A stretch of DNA of 64,000 nt from Pedobacter nyackensis (GCF_900176505.1 NZ_FWYB01000007.1:1-64000), one strand, 5' to 3'. Numbered from the stretch's first letter, positions 35,312-44,786 are shown. Notes: a model not told the origin generated them from the letters alone. A program made the numbers and translations.

Positions 35312-36094
35312 CTATACAAAACGCTTAACAATCCGCAAGTTATGGGTATACTTCCCTAGTTCAGCGTTATAAATCCCCTGGCTATCCATTGGGTCTATCC
35401 TTACTTTTCCTGATGCATGGATGATCTCATTTGCGTTAAGCATCATTCCCACATGGGTGATCCGACCTTCACTATTGTCGAAAAAAGCTAAATCTCCTGC
35501 TTGTACTTCCGGTAAAAAGTCTACCACTTCTCCTTCTTCCGCTTGCTGCCAGGCATCTCTTTTCAATTTTAAACCATTCAGCTTAAATACAATTTGCACA
35601 AAGCCTGAGCAGTCTATCCCAAACGTGGTTTTTCCACCCCATAAGTAAGGCGCATTTCGAAAGAATAATGCGGTATCTATTAATTCATCTACATCAACCT
35701 CTGGATTTAGTACATGAGCGGAAAATGAAACCTCGAATTTTTCATCACCCAGGTAACAATGCTTATCCGCATAAGCCGGCAGATTACTGCCCGGAGATAA
35801 GTAATATTTACTACCATCGGCTGCAATAATTGTATTTACCGTCTGCGCCGGCGCCATATGGTTGCAATCCTGGTTTCTAACAAATTGCTCATGGTTAAGG
35901 CTGGCTAATTGTTTATAATCCATCCACCCTTCGTAACCGTCATACTCATTGCGAACAAGCCACCACTTATCAGTTTTCTCCAGTATTTCCACATGGTCGC
36001 CAAATAATAACTGAGATGATATCTCAGCCTTATCCGACTGTCCCGCTCTTAAAGGTGCTACAGCAACTCTGCAAATCCCAAACTGTTGTTCCAT
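35312..36094 (-). CDS. NlpC/P60 peptidase with SH3 domains
   Basis: The 260-aa protein cleaves gamma-D-glutamyl bonds in peptidoglycan peptides. SH3-like domains occupy about 1-65 and 75-125. The NlpC/P60 domain carries the triad Cys162 (GIDCSGFV), His214 (RITHVGMML) and His226 (IIHASG). No signal peptide is apparent, which fits recycling-type endopeptidases of the YkfC kind that act on imported muropeptides. That subtype is an inference. Confidence 0.88.
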   Translation of the reverse strand: MEQQFGICRVAVAPLRAGQSDKAEISSQLLFGDHVEILEKTDKWWLVRNEYDGYEGWMDYKQLASLNHEQFVRNQDCNHMAPAQTVNTIIAADGSKYYLSPGSNLPAYADKHCYLGDEKFEVSFSAHVLNPEVDVDELIDTALFFRNAPYLWGGKTTFGIDCSGFVQIVFKLNGLKLKRDAWQQAEEGEVVDFLPEVQAGDLAFFDNSEGRITHVGMMLNANEIIHASGKVRIDPMDSQGIYNAELGKYTHNLRIVKRFV

Positions 36095-36225
36095 ATTGAT
36101 AAATTCAATGTATAAAATTAAACTTTTATAAGGTTAATTTGTTATGTACAAGGTTATCATTTATTTTTAATTATGTAAATTATTGCAAATGATGACATTG
36201 AATTAACCCTTTAAAACAAACACCC

Positions 36226-36681
36226 ATGAACCTCAAAAAGATTTTAATTGCTGTAGATAACAGTACCTGTTCAGAAAAAGCAGCCAAAACAGGTTACGAA
36301 CTGGCAAAAACCTTTGGTGCAGAGGTTGCACTGGTAAATATTATCGAGCCGATACCTGCCAATATTAATCCGGATGTAACCCTGGCTCCTGTTTTCCTGG
36401 AAGCTTATGATAACAGCGAAGAAAACAGCCATATTCTATTAAAAGAAATAGAAGCTAAATTTAGTCAGGGCGTGCCAACAACCTACCTAAGTGTAATTGA
36501 TAGTGCAGCACATGGGATCATCAAACAATCGGACGAATGGGGATCCAATTTAATCGTTATAGGAACCTACGGACGCACGGGCATATACCATTTCCTGATG
36601 GGAAGTGTAGCCGAACACGTAGCCAGAAAATCAGCCTGTCCTGTCCTGATCATACCTAATAAATACGAAGAGAAGCCCTAA
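36226..36681 (+). CDS. Universal stress protein, UspA family
   Basis: The 151-aa single-domain protein shows the UspA pattern: KKILIAVDNSTCSEKAAKTGYELAK at the start and the ATP-binding GTYGRTGIYHFLMGSVAEHVARKSACPVLII at the end, with the G-2x-G-9x-G-type spacing. It probably binds ATP and is induced by stress or slow growth. It is a single gene with an AT-rich upstream region and a strong terminator. Confidence 0.92.
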   Translation: MNLKKILIAVDNSTCSEKAAKTGYELAKTFGAEVALVNIIEPIPANINPDVTLAPVFLEAYDNSEENSHILLKEIEAKFSQGVPTTYLSVIDSAAHGIIKQSDEWGSNLIVIGTYGRTGIYHFLMGSVAEHVARKSACPVLIIPNKYEEKP

Positions 36682-36716
36682 CAAAAGATACCTGTAACTA
36701 CAGCAACGTACTGCAT

Positions 36717-36752
36717 AAAAAAAGCCAGCTCCATTAATTGGGCTGGCTTTTT
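36717..36752. terminator. Bidirectional terminator between uspA-like and dnaJ genes
   Basis: AAAAGCCAGC pairs with GCTGGCTTTT (10 bp), with a further CC/GG pair inside, flanked by A and T runs on both sides. It serves both convergent genes. Confidence 0.88.
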
Positions 36753-36767
36753 ATATTTATTAATTAA

Positions 36768-37937
36768 TTATTCAAAATACTCTTTCATCTTTTCGAAGAA
36801 GCTCTTATCGTTCTTACCCGGTTGAGGTTTGAAGTTTGGAGATTCTCTTAATCTTTCTAAAATACTTCTTTCTTCAGTACTTAAAGCCTTAGGTGTCCAT
36901 ATGTTAACATGAATAATCTCATCACCGCGATGGTAAGAATTGATTTCAGGAATACCTTTACCTTTTAAACGCAATAGCTTTCCGCTTTGAGTACCTGGTT
37001 CTATTTTGATTTTTGCTTTACCGTCAATAGTTGGCACTTCAGCACTATAACCTAAAGCTGCATCAATAATAGATACATGTAAGTCGTAAACCACGTTGTT
37101 TCCTTCGCGTTTCAATGTTTCGTGAGGAATCTCTTCAATTAATATGATCAGATCACCCGGAATACCACCACTAGGGGCTGCATTTCCTTTTCCACTCATG
37201 CTTAGTTGCATGCCGTCACTAACACCAGCCGGGATATTGATCGTAATGGTTTCTTCACCTCTTACGATACCTTCACCATGGCATGAACCACATTTCGCTG
37301 TGATTTGAGATCCACTTCCATTACAAGTAGGGCAAGTTGAAGTTGTTTGCATTTGTCCCAATATCGTATTGGTTACTCTGCGCACTGCACCACTTCCACC
37401 ACAAGTTTTACAGGTACTTACCGATGAACGGTCTTTAGCACCACTACCATCGCAGCTTTTACAAGTAATCTGCTTGTTTACTTTGATTTTTTTCTCAGTA
37501 CCGTTGGCAATTTCTTCGAGTGTAAGTTTTACTTTAATGCGCAGGTTAGTACCTTTTACTACCCTTCTGCCACTACGTTGCTGGCCACCGCCAAAGAAGC
37601 TCTCAAAAGGACTGCCGCCGCCACCTCCTGAACCAAAGATATCACCAAACTGGCTAAAGATATCTTCCATGTTCATTCCGCCACCGCCGTAACCACCGCC
37701 GCTAGACGCACCACCAACACCGGCATGACCATAATGATCATAACGTTGTTTCTTTTCAGGATTACTTAAAACTTCATAAGCCTCAGCTGCTTCCTTAAAT
37801 TTATCTTCAGCAGATTTATCATCCGGATTTTTATCCGGGTGAAACTTAATGGCTAGTTTACGATAAGCCTTTTTAATCTCGTCAGCAGATGTGTTTCTGG
37901 ATACACCAAGCACATCATAATAATCTCTCTTACTCAT
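36768..37937 (-). CDS. dnaJ: Chaperone DnaJ
   Basis: The 389-aa type I J-protein delivers clients to DnaK and stimulates its ATPase. It has a J domain (1-70) with HPD in [10 protein letters not shown] and a Gly-rich region at about 75-125. Its zinc domain has four CxxCxGxG repeats ([32 protein letters not shown]). Two beta-rich client-binding domains follow. grpE lies 6 bp upstream; dnaK is not in the window. Confidence 0.97.
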   Translation of the reverse strand: MSKRDYYDVLGVSRNTSADEIKKAYRKLAIKFHPDKNPDDKSAEDKFKEAAEAYEVLSNPEKKQRYDHYGHAGVGGASSGGGYGGGGMNMEDIFSQFGDIFGSGGGGGSPFESFFGGGQQRSGRRVVKGTNLRIKVKLTLEEIANGTEKKIKVNKQITCKSCDGSGAKDRSSVSTCKTCGGSGAVRRVTNTILGQMQTTSTCPTCNGSGSQITAKCGSCHGEGIVRGEETITINIPAGVSDGMQLSMSGKGNAAPSGGIPGDLIILIEEIPHETLKREGNNVVYDLHVSIIDAALGYSAEVPTIDGKAKIKIEPGTQSGKLLRLKGKGIPEINSYHRGDEIIHVNIWTPKALSTEERSILERLRESPNFKPQPGKNDKSFFEKMKEYFE

Positions 37938-37943
37938 AAAATA

Positions 37944-38549
37944 TTAACTACCTACTACAACTTTGGCAAAGCGAATAACTTTGTCATTTAAGGTATATCC
38001 TTTTTCCAATTCGTCCATTACTTTCCCTTTCATCTCCTCATTTGGAGCAGGGATTTTAGTAATAGCTTCATGGAAATCCGTATCAAAAACAGTATTGATA
38101 CTTTCTATTTCTTTAAGACCTTTCTGGCCTAATGAATTCTTTAATTTGTGATGTACCAACTTGATACCCTCACGAATAGCATTAACGTCAGTAGCATTTT
38201 CAGTAGCTTTATTCGCTCTGTCAAAATCATCCAATACATCTAATAAAGACACAATTACATCTTTACCAGCCGTTTGTAACAATTCTACACGTTCCTTTTG
38301 GGTACGGCGTTTATAGTTATCGAACTCTGCAAATAAGCGTAAGTATTTATCATTTAAAGCAGCATTTTCTTGTTGCAGTTTTTCTTCTGCAGACAATTCC
38401 GGTGCAACTTCTTCCTTCTCTTCAGTAGCTTCTGTATTCGCTTCTTTTGTGTCATCTATCAATTGATCTTCAGCATTAATTTCTGCTGCAGGGTCTTGAT
38501 TTTGCATAGTCGTATCTTCGTTATTGTGTTTTTTCTTCTTGCTAAACAT
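37944..38549 (-). CDS. grpE: Nucleotide exchange factor GrpE
   Basis: The 201-aa protein releases ADP from DnaK. A Lys-rich start and an acidic, disordered tail (to about 60, with EATEEKEEVAPELSAEEKL) precede a long coiled coil containing DKYLRLFAEFDNYKRRTQKER. The beta-wing domain shows PNEEMKGKVMDELEKGYTLNDKVIRFAKVVVG. It leads a two-gene operon with dnaJ. The 130 bp upstream hold CTGACAGCATGACGG (minus strand), which could be a heat-shock control site, but this is unproven. Confidence 0.97.
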   Translation of the reverse strand: MFSKKKKHNNEDTTMQNQDPAAEINAEDQLIDDTKEANTEATEEKEEVAPELSAEEKLQQENAALNDKYLRLFAEFDNYKRRTQKERVELLQTAGKDVIVSLLDVLDDFDRANKATENATDVNAIREGIKLVHHKLKNSLGQKGLKEIESINTVFDTDFHEAITKIPAPNEEMKGKVMDELEKGYTLNDKVIRFAKVVVGS

Positions 38550-38677
38550 AGTATAGTAGAATTTTTGGTTATAAACTCAAAAGGTTTGCCAATAGGAAAT
38601 ATCCGTCATGCTGTCAGTTTTAATTGAAAAACAGGTAACAGAATGTCCGAATAATAAAATTTTGTCAGAGAATGGAA

Positions 38678-39361
38678 CTATACAATCTGCGCATCTTCGT
38701 GAACAATGCCACTCTCGCATTTAATAATCCTCGAAGGAAACGTTCTGATGATATGATAATCATGAGTAGCTACTAAAACGGCCGTTCCGCTTTGACTAAT
38801 CTGCTTCAACAGCGTTACAATTTCTTCGGATGTATCCGGATCTAAGTTCCCCGTTGGTTCATCGGCAAGGATGATTTCCGGATTATTTAACAAAGCGCGG
38901 GCAATAACCACACGTTGTTGCTCACCACCTGAAAGCTCATGTGGCATTTTTTTAATTTTTGAGCGCAGTCCCACTTTTTCCAATACATCTTTGATACGCT
39001 CAGTGATCAGATTCTTATCTGTCCAGCCTGTTGCCTTAAGCACAAATTCTAAGTTTTTGTCAACTGTTCTGTCTGTCAGCAATTGAAAATCCTGAAACAC
39101 AATACCCAGTTTTCTGCGTAAAAAAGGGACTTCCTTATTGCTCAGCTTCTTTAAGTCAAAACCAGCTACTTGTCCTTCGCCATTACCAATATGCAGATCA
39201 CCATAGATGATTTTAAGCAAACTACTTTTTCCAGAACCTGTCTGACCGATTAAAAAAACGAATTCACCTTTATCGATATTTAAGTTCACGCTCGACAAAA
39301 CCAGATGTTTTTGCTGAAATACATCTACATTTTTTAAATTTATAACTGTGCTTCCTGTCAT
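38678..39361 (-). CDS. ftsE: FtsE-like ABC transporter ATPase
   Basis: The 227-aa ATPase has Walker [11 protein letters not shown] loop VFQDFQLL, signature LSGGEQQR, Walker [12 protein letters not shown] and the switch histidine in VATHDYHI. The sequence is closest in style to FtsE, which with FtsX governs septal peptidoglycan hydrolysis during division. No ftsX lies next to it here, as is often the case in Bacteroidota, so FtsE is likely but a LolD-type role cannot be excluded. It follows the small upstream gene after 2 bp. Confidence 0.82.
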   Translation of the reverse strand: MTGSTVINLKNVDVFQQKHLVLSSVNLNIDKGEFVFLIGQTGSGKSSLLKIIYGDLHIGNGEGQVAGFDLKKLSNKEVPFLRRKLGIVFQDFQLLTDRTVDKNLEFVLKATGWTDKNLITERIKDVLEKVGLRSKIKKMPHELSGGEQQRVVIARALLNNPEIILADEPTGNLDPDTSEEIVTLLKQISQSGTAVLVATHDYHIIRTFPSRIIKCESGIVHEDAQIV

Positions 39362-39363
39362 GT

Positions 39364-39567
39364 TTAGATCTCTAATTTAGCAATTTGTCCGAAAGGCAAA
39401 TCATTTACAAAATTCATAATGTATGGCAGTTTATCGCCCAATCCTAATTTATCTAATGATTTATCAGGTCTGTCTACCCTAAAATAAGCCAGCAAAGTGA
39501 ATTTATCATCCCTCAACTGCACATAATCCGGAATCTTGGCAATGCCTTTTACTTTAATAACATACAT
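39364..39567 (-). CDS. Small conserved-looking protein upstream of ftsE
   Basis: I do not recognise this 67-aa protein. It is soluble with alternating charged and hydrophobic residues (MYVIKVKGIAKIPDYVQLRD, KLGLGDKLPYIMNFVND) and would fold as a small alpha/beta unit. It lies 2 bp before ftsE, so the two are coupled. A TATTTTTG box ends only 4 nt before its ATG, suggesting that the ftsE operon begins here with a leaderless transcript. Confidence 0.75.
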   Translation of the reverse strand: MYVIKVKGIAKIPDYVQLRDDKFTLLAYFRVDRPDKSLDKLGLGDKLPYIMNFVNDLPFGQIAKLEI

Positions 39568-39571
39568 TGTT

Positions 39572-39579
39572 CAAAAATA
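39572..39579 (-). promoter_or_regulatory. TAnnTTTG box 4 nt before the small ftsE-upstream gene
   Basis: TATTTTTG on the minus strand matches the -7 consensus and leaves almost no room for a 5' leader before the ATG at 39567. No -33 TTTG at 19-21 nt. Confidence 0.4.
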
Positions 39580-39658
39580 GTATTTCAAATTGAAACCATC
39601 ATGATTTTTCAGATTACAATTGAAATGAATATAAAATCATGATAGCTTAATGCGTTAT

Positions 39659-41581
39659 TTATCTGATAACCATTAATGATCCGGAGAGGGGTTTTAGTCC
39701 GGGTTCCAGGTAGATCATATAATAATATACACCTACAGGTACTTCTTCCTGACCACGTTTTCCATTCCAGGCAATTTCATTTCCGGAGCCTTCAAATACG
39801 AGCTGCCCATACCGGTTCATCACCTTTACCTTAGGTTTGGTATAGGTATCAATGGCTACAATATTCCATAGATCATTAATACCGTCGCCATTTGGACTAA
39901 AAGCGCTGGGCACAATCAGTTTGTCGTAAACTTTAACAAAGACTTCGTCACTTCTGCTGATGCAGCCGCTGCTGGAAACGATATTTAAGGTATAGGTAGT
40001 GCTGACCGCTGGGCTGGCAATCGGATTTAGTTTTGTAGGGTCATCAAGGTAGATAGCTGGAGTCCAGAATGTTCGATCGATATTTTCGCCCATGGCCTGG
40101 CCATTAAGCTTTGCCGAATTTCCTTTGATGATTTTTTGGTCTGCCCCGGCATCTGCCAATAGCTCTTTTATTACGTTTACGGTTACCTGCGCCTGAGATT
40201 CGCAAAGGCCATTGGAAACAAACACCGTATATGTAGTCGTTTCTGTGGGCGTGGCAACTGGATCCGGAATGTCTGTAGCCGATAAACCCGTAGCAGGTAA
40301 CCAACGGTAGGCTATGCCGCCACTGGCATTTAATGCAACGGATGTGCCTTTACAAATAGGGACAATGGCATCTATCCTGGCAGTTGGACCGGGGATTATG
40401 GTAACTTCAACTTGCGCACTTGCCTGACATCCTGCATCATTACTTATCGTAATATTGTAAGTGCCAGCCATATCAGCAGTAGCATTAGGGATAATGGGCG
40501 AACGCTCCTCAGAATTGAAGTTATTGGGTCCGGTCCACTTGTAAGTACTGGCTTCATTTACTGATAAATTGATTGGAGCTCCTATACAAACTGCTAACGG
40601 TGTGTTCACTATCGGGATAGGCAGGGGAACTACATTGAGCTCAAATTCGGGTGAATTGGCGCGACAGTTTGGCGAATTGATGTTGCCTTGTTCTGCTACC
40701 AGTAGTCTGTATTTATAACGCCCGACCAGTGCATTGTTGAAATGCTTTGTAAAATGGTTTGTTGTTTCTGCTGGCAGGTCCTGCCATATGCCATTCACAT
40801 CCAGTTCCTGCCAAAGGTATTCCGTATTTGTATATACGCCCGAAGTTACTTCTGCCGACAAAAGGAGGTCCCTGGTGTCGCCCACACATATTGTTTTGCT
40901 TGGCGTGACAGCATTATCAATAGAAGGAATGATTACGGGGCCGCATGGACTAAAAGTGATGTCATCTATAGCGATGTCATTCCCCGTGCCGCCAGGGCCA
41001 TTATTCCGAATTCTGATGATAATGTTATTTACATCGGAAGGAGTTTTAAATAGGAATCCCCGCTGGAGCCAGTCAGTCGCAGATCCTTCAGCAATATCAC
41101 CGGTGTTATAAGTAAAGGTTTCCTGTTCTGTTACTATGGTAAAGGTGAGGTTTGGCTTTTTTCCGCTGTACGTAAGCAGGTTGATTAGCCAGGCAGCAAA
41201 TTGATAGGTGGTATTCGGACAAAGATTCGGTACGGGGGCTTCGTAAAAAACGCTTGGATTATCAGATGCATTGATAACCATCATATACCCATCAGGATCG
41301 TTAGGGGTATGGTTGCCAATCTGGTGCCAGTTACCTGGGTGCATCCCGTTGGTGGTTTTTGCAATGGTGTACCATCCGTCTGAGGGGGTACTTGTTGCGT
41401 TAAACTGAAAGGAGGTTTCGGGAATAGGGCCTCCGCGAGGATCAGCCCCCCTTCCGAAATCAATCTTCCTAATCGGGTCGCCCAAGGCCCCATTACATAA
41501 GCTGGTCTGCGCCAAACCAGTCTGCCAGAAGCATACAGATAGCAATATAAAGAGCTTAAAAATTAAACTATTGCGCGTCAA
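39659..41581 (-). CDS. Secreted protein with type B T9SS C-terminal domain
   Basis: The 640-aa protein has a signal peptide (ending CFWQTGLAQT) and a carbohydrate-binding or jelly-roll-like N-terminal domain to about 215 (PNTTYQFAAWLINL, GPGGTGNDIAIDDITFSPCG). Several Ig/PKD-like repeats follow. The CHU_C domain over the last 85 residues reads PSAFSPNGDGINDLWNI ... NRYGQLVFEG ... WNGKRGQEEVPVGVYYYMI. That domain directs outer-membrane passage by the type IX system and, in the type B class, surface attachment with PorP/SprF-like partners. It is a single gene; the ligand is unknown. Confidence 0.9.
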   Translation of the reverse strand: MTRNSLIFKLFILLSVCFWQTGLAQTSLCNGALGDPIRKIDFGRGADPRGGPIPETSFQFNATSTPSDGWYTIAKTTNGMHPGNWHQIGNHTPNDPDGYMMVINASDNPSVFYEAPVPNLCPNTTYQFAAWLINLLTYSGKKPNLTFTIVTEQETFTYNTGDIAEGSATDWLQRGFLFKTPSDVNNIIIRIRNNGPGGTGNDIAIDDITFSPCGPVIIPSIDNAVTPSKTICVGDTRDLLLSAEVTSGVYTNTEYLWQELDVNGIWQDLPAETTNHFTKHFNNALVGRYKYRLLVAEQGNINSPNCRANSPEFELNVVPLPIPIVNTPLAVCIGAPINLSVNEASTYKWTGPNNFNSEERSPIIPNATADMAGTYNITISNDAGCQASAQVEVTIIPGPTARIDAIVPICKGTSVALNASGGIAYRWLPATGLSATDIPDPVATPTETTTYTVFVSNGLCESQAQVTVNVIKELLADAGADQKIIKGNSAKLNGQAMGENIDRTFWTPAIYLDDPTKLNPIASPAVSTTYTLNIVSSSGCISRSDEVFVKVYDKLIVPSAFSPNGDGINDLWNIVAIDTYTKPKVKVMNRYGQLVFEGSGNEIAWNGKRGQEEVPVGVYYYMIYLEPGLKPLSGSLMVIR

Positions 41582-41659
41582 AGTGATTAAATAACTCTTG
41601 AATATACCGGGTAAGTTACAATATCGACGGCAATAATTAAATAAAAGTAGCTACTGCTT

Positions 41660-42679
41660 TTAGAGGCTGTTTAAAAAGTCGACTGTATTCACGTTATCAG
41701 CATAATCCCAAAGTTTAGGCGCCTGACTTTGTCCGAATCCCAACACAGCACTATCCAGTTTTAAATCTGCATTACTTACTACGCATTGAATCTCTTCAGC
41801 CCTATTCCTCAACTGCTCCTCTAATTGCTCCAGATTGGAATAAGTTTCATAATACAAAACAGCCAGAGGCGATGAAAGCCTTTCACCCTCTGTTAACAAT
41901 AAAAAGCCATTGTCGTAATGATGCTTAAGATTTACCAGGTAGATCGATTTATTGTAATCGTAATTATTGTTGTATTTGAAATGATTAATGATCTCTTTAA
42001 AACTTTCTATAGGCTCAAAGAAGTTTTTAATGTCGTAGTCTTCCGGAATATAAAGTTTAGATACGTTTCTGCATCCTAAACCAAAATAATCAAATATATC
42101 ATGCCCCAACAACGCCAACTCTTCTTTACTTTCATCCCCAGTAATCACTGCAACGCTGTTTCTGTTTTTTCTGATGATGTTTGGTCCTTTGCCAAAATAA
42201 AACTCGAAATATCTGGATGTATTGTTACTTCCTGTAGCAATTACTGCATCAAAATCTTTCAATCGCTCTACATATACTATACGATCTGCCAGAAGTGGTT
42301 CAATCCGAACCAGCTCGGCAAGCAAGGCCGGCAGTAATTTATCATCAGCTGATGACAGCTTAATTAAAGCAATGTTTCCTGTGGCCAATACAGAAATAAC
42401 ATCATGAAAGCCTACTAATGGGATGTTACCTGCTAAAATTAAACCTACTTTTTTTGGGCTTTCGCTTACCTTAATGGTCTTAAACCAGGTTACCAGATCT
42501 TCCTCATTTAGCATGCTATGTAATGAGTTTAATGCTTTCTCCACCTCAGTTGTGGTAAACCATGCATTGTTATTTGATGCCGATAGAATCAGATTTCTGA
42601 ACGCTTCGCTGGGTTCAACCATGAAGCTGCTAAGTTTTTTAAATGCAATAATTAGTTTTTCGCTATTAAGGATTGGCAT
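41660..42679 (-). CDS. Acyl-CoA reductase, LuxC-like
   Basis: The 339-aa protein belongs to the LuxC family of aldehyde-dehydrogenase-like acyl reductases. KKVGLILAGNIPLVGFHDVISVLATGN is the nucleotide-binding block, with IATGSNNTSRYFEFYF and the catalytic cysteine segment FGLGCRNVSKLYIPEDY later. No lux genes are nearby, so bioluminescence is not implied. In Bacteroidota this gene often sits beside a ferredoxin gene, as here (divergent at 42757). Its physiological acyl substrate is unknown. Confidence 0.85.
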   Translation of the reverse strand: MPILNSEKLIIAFKKLSSFMVEPSEAFRNLILSASNNNAWFTTTEVEKALNSLHSMLNEEDLVTWFKTIKVSESPKKVGLILAGNIPLVGFHDVISVLATGNIALIKLSSADDKLLPALLAELVRIEPLLADRIVYVERLKDFDAVIATGSNNTSRYFEFYFGKGPNIIRKNRNSVAVITGDESKEELALLGHDIFDYFGLGCRNVSKLYIPEDYDIKNFFEPIESFKEIINHFKYNNNYDYNKSIYLVNLKHHYDNGFLLLTEGERLSSPLAVLYYETYSNLEQLEEQLRNRAEEIQCVVSNADLKLDSAVLGFGQSQAPKLWDYADNVNTVDFLNSL

Positions 42680-42707
42680 AATTCCAATGATTTTAAAGTT
42701 TATGTGT

Positions 42708-42715
42708 TATATTTG
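42708..42715 (+). promoter_or_regulatory. -7 box of the ferredoxin gene
   Basis: TATATTTG fits TAnnTTTG and would start transcription about 38 nt before the ferredoxin ATG. It faces the minus-strand box at 42722-42729. No -33 TTTG is obvious. Confidence 0.45.
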
Positions 42716-42721
42716 CTGTTG

Positions 42722-42729
42722 CAAAGTTA
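42722..42729 (-). promoter_or_regulatory. -7 box of the acyl-CoA reductase gene
   Basis: TAACTTTG on the minus strand fits TAnnTTTG and lies 42 nt before the start at 42679. It is 6 bp from the opposing ferredoxin box, so the two divergent promoters cannot easily be occupied together. Confidence 0.4.
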
Positions 42730-42756
42730 AACTTAGCAATAGATATAGACGAAGAC

Positions 42757-43107
42757 ATGGCTATTAAAATAACAGACGAATGCATTAACTGCGGAGCATG
42801 TGAGCCTGAATGCCCAAATAATGCAATTTACGATGCAGGCACAGCCTGGAGATTTTCTGATGGTACCAACTTAAATGGTATTATTGATTTTGGAGGTAAA
42901 GAAATTGACTCAGAAGCTGCACAGGATGCAGGGTCGGACGAAGTTTATTATATCGTTTCCGATAAATGTACAGAATGCAAGGGGTTCCATGATGAGCCTC
43001 AATGCGCGGCGGTATGCCCTGTAGATTGTTGCGTTGATGACGAAGATGTTCGTGAAACAGAAGAAGAACTTCTTGCTAAAAAGGCCTGGTTACACCAGGA
43101 AAATTAG
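42757..43107 (+). CDS. 4Fe-4S dicluster ferredoxin
   Basis: The 116-aa ferredoxin carries two cluster motifs. The first is CxxCxxCxxxC in ECINCGACEPECPNN; the second has the elongated spacing CTECKGFHDEPQCAAVCPVDCC seen in FdxA/YfhL-type ferredoxins. About 40 residues between them (IDFGGKEIDSEAAQDAGSDE) form an insert common in Bacteroidota versions. It carries low-potential electrons in the cytoplasm. It diverges from the acyl-CoA reductase and is followed by a perfect terminator. Confidence 0.92.
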   Translation: MAIKITDECINCGACEPECPNNAIYDAGTAWRFSDGTNLNGIIDFGGKEIDSEAAQDAGSDEVYYIVSDKCTECKGFHDEPQCAAVCPVDCCVDDEDVRETEEELLAKKAWLHQEN

Positions 43108-43127
43108 TCATAAAGATTAAACACAAT

Positions 43128-43155
43128 AAAAAAAGCCGCTTAAGCGGCTTTTTTT
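43128..43155. terminator. Perfect 28-bp palindromic terminator
   Basis: A7-GCCGCTT followed directly by AAGCGGC-T7 is a perfect 28-bp palindrome 20 bp after the ferredoxin stop. Its position also argues against an open start at 43156 for the next gene. Confidence 0.9.
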
Positions 43156-43215
43156 ATGCAATCTTTTCTAGCTTTAAACACCATATTTTCACAACAAAAC
43201 CCAAATAAAAATCAA

Positions 43216-44130
43216 ATGACTGCAGCTGTTATCGATCTTGGCACCAATACCTTCCACCTTATTATAGCCGAAATATCCAATTCAGAGGTAAAAGTTCTGT
43301 ACAAAACGAACGAACCGGTAAGACTAGGCCAAGGTCGTATTAATGATCGGATTATTATTCCGGAAGCCTTCGAACGAGGTATTAAAACCTTGAAGAATTT
43401 TAAACTGGAAATTGAAAAACATCATGTAGATGTAGTGAAGGCTACTGCAACTTCTGCCCTGCGCAGCGCCGACAATGGTATCGATTTTGTAAATGCGGCT
43501 AAAGAAGAAGCGGAGATTGAAATTGAAGTAATAAGCGGCGATAAAGAAGCTGCCTATATTTTTAATGGTGTTAAAGCTACCGGAGCAATAAAAGAGACTT
43601 CATTAATTATGGACATTGGTGGTGGAAGCACCGAGTTCATCATTTGTAATGAAACAGAACTACTTTGGAAAAAAAGCTATAACATCGGCGCTGCCCGATT
43701 GATGCAAGCTTATTTTCACTCCGATCCGATGAGTAAACAGGAACAGGATACCATTCACGATCATCTTGAAAAAGAATTGGCCGATTTAAAAACAGCCTGC
43801 GCTTTATATCAACCTCAACACTTAGTAGGATCCGCAGGGGCCTTCGAAAGCTTCGCAGGTATGATCGACCCCAATTTAAATTTAAATGCTGTCAAGTCGG
43901 CCCCTATTGACCTAAACAGCTATTGGAAACTTACCAACTCGTTGATTGCTTCGACTCACGCAGCGCGTGAAATTATGCCTAACCTGATTGCTTTACGCGT
44001 AGATATGATTGTAATCGCCGCATTAATCAGCAATTATGTAATTACCAACTGCAACATTCAAACTTTGAGCCTCTCTACCTATGACTTAAAAATGGGTGTT
44101 TTACACCAATTGGCAGCATTAGAAAGTTGA
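43216..44130 (+). CDS. Ppx/GppA family exopolyphosphatase
   Basis: The 304-aa protein has the ASKHA phosphatase fold: AVIDLGTNTFHLIIAE at the start, TSALRSADNG, IEVISGDKEAAYIFNGV, and the second phosphate loop LIMDIGGGSTEFIIC. It hydrolyses terminal phosphates of polyphosphate or of pppGpp; which cannot be told here. It is the short two-domain form without the HD domain of E. coli Ppx. I start at ATG 43216 because MTAAVIDLGTN is the family start; an in-frame ATG at 43156 abuts the terminator. Its end overlaps the convergent maf gene by 12 bp. Confidence 0.92.
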   Translation: MTAAVIDLGTNTFHLIIAEISNSEVKVLYKTNEPVRLGQGRINDRIIIPEAFERGIKTLKNFKLEIEKHHVDVVKATATSALRSADNGIDFVNAAKEEAEIEIEVISGDKEAAYIFNGVKATGAIKETSLIMDIGGGSTEFIICNETELLWKKSYNIGAARLMQAYFHSDPMSKQEQDTIHDHLEKELADLKTACALYQPQHLVGSAGAFESFAGMIDPNLNLNAVKSAPIDLNSYWKLTNSLIASTHAAREIMPNLIALRVDMIVIAALISNYVITNCNIQTLSLSTYDLKMGVLHQLAALES

Positions 44131-44700
44131 TAGCACTTTATAAAGCTTTTCAGTAGGCAGTCCCATTACGTTCGTGTAAGATCCAACAATCTTTTCAACA
44201 GCAATAAATCCTATCCAATCCTGAATACCATAAGCACCCGCCTTATCCAGCGGGTTATAATTATTTACATAATGGGCTATTTGTTCAGCCGTAAGCTCAT
44301 TAAAAAAAACTTCAGTTACATCATAAAACGAGTGGATCTTATCACCATGAGCAACACTAACACCGGTATACACCTGATGATTGGTGCCTGATAGTTTAGT
44401 CAGCATTTCTGTTGCATGCTTTGCATCTTCCGGCTTACCCAATATTTCATTATTATAAGCTACAATGGTATCTGCAGTAATCACGATACTACCCTCTCGC
44501 TCATCTGCAAAAGCTGAAGCCTTCTTTTCAGCGATATAAACTGCAATTTCAGCGGGCAAAAGATCCTCAGGATAGCTTTCATCAACTTCCTTTAAAACTA
44601 CTTTAAAATCCAGGTCCATCAATTCCATTAACTCTTGTCTGCGTGGAGATTTTGAAGCCAGTATAATTGGAAACTTTTGCTTGTACATATGCTTATTCAT
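44119..44700 (-). CDS. maf: Maf-type nucleoside triphosphate pyrophosphatase
   Basis: The 193-aa enzyme removes pyrophosphate from non-canonical or dTTP/UTP nucleotides and is linked to septum control. The hallmark IILASKSPRRQELM, the acidic EVDESYPE segment, ITADTIVAYNNEILGKPEDA and DKAGAYGIQDWIGFIAVEKIVGSYTNVMGLP are all present; the last block fits the dTTP/UTP-specific (YhdE) subgroup. A start at 44688 (MYKQ) is equally possible. Confidence 0.93.
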   Translation of the reverse strand: MNKHMYKQKFPIILASKSPRRQELMELMDLDFKVVLKEVDESYPEDLLPAEIAVYIAEKKASAFADEREGSIVITADTIVAYNNEILGKPEDAKHATEMLTKLSGTNHQVYTGVSVAHGDKIHSFYDVTEVFFNELTAEQIAHYVNNYNPLDKAGAYGIQDWIGFIAVEKIVGSYTNVMGLPTEKLYKVLSTF

Positions 44701-44735
44701 TTTTTTCGGTAGATCTACTTTTGCCGTGGGACAAA

Positions 44736-44770
44736 AATAATAAAAGCGGCCATAAGCCGCTTTTATTATT
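44736..44770. terminator. Bidirectional terminator between maf and the Spy-like gene
   Basis: A perfect 15-bp stem (44736-44750 with 44756-44770, loop CATAA) with GCGGC core and A/T flanks stands just after the Spy-like gene on the minus strand. Confidence 0.9.
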
Positions 44771-44786
44771 TCAAATGTTTTGTAAA

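Noticed and set aside
38560..38677. CIRCE-type heat-shock operator before grpE-dnaJ
   Set aside because: No TTAGCACTC-N9-GAGTGCTAA repeat is present; only a weak CTGACAGCATGACGG sequence was seen.
41660..42679. Bioluminescence operon suggested by the LuxC-like gene
   Set aside because: No luciferase subunits or other lux genes are present; LuxC-like acyl-CoA reductases are common in non-luminous Bacteroidota.
43156..43215. Upstream in-frame start of the Ppx/GppA gene
   Set aside because: It directly abuts a perfect terminator palindrome and adds 20 residues not seen in the family; the start at 43216 is preferred.
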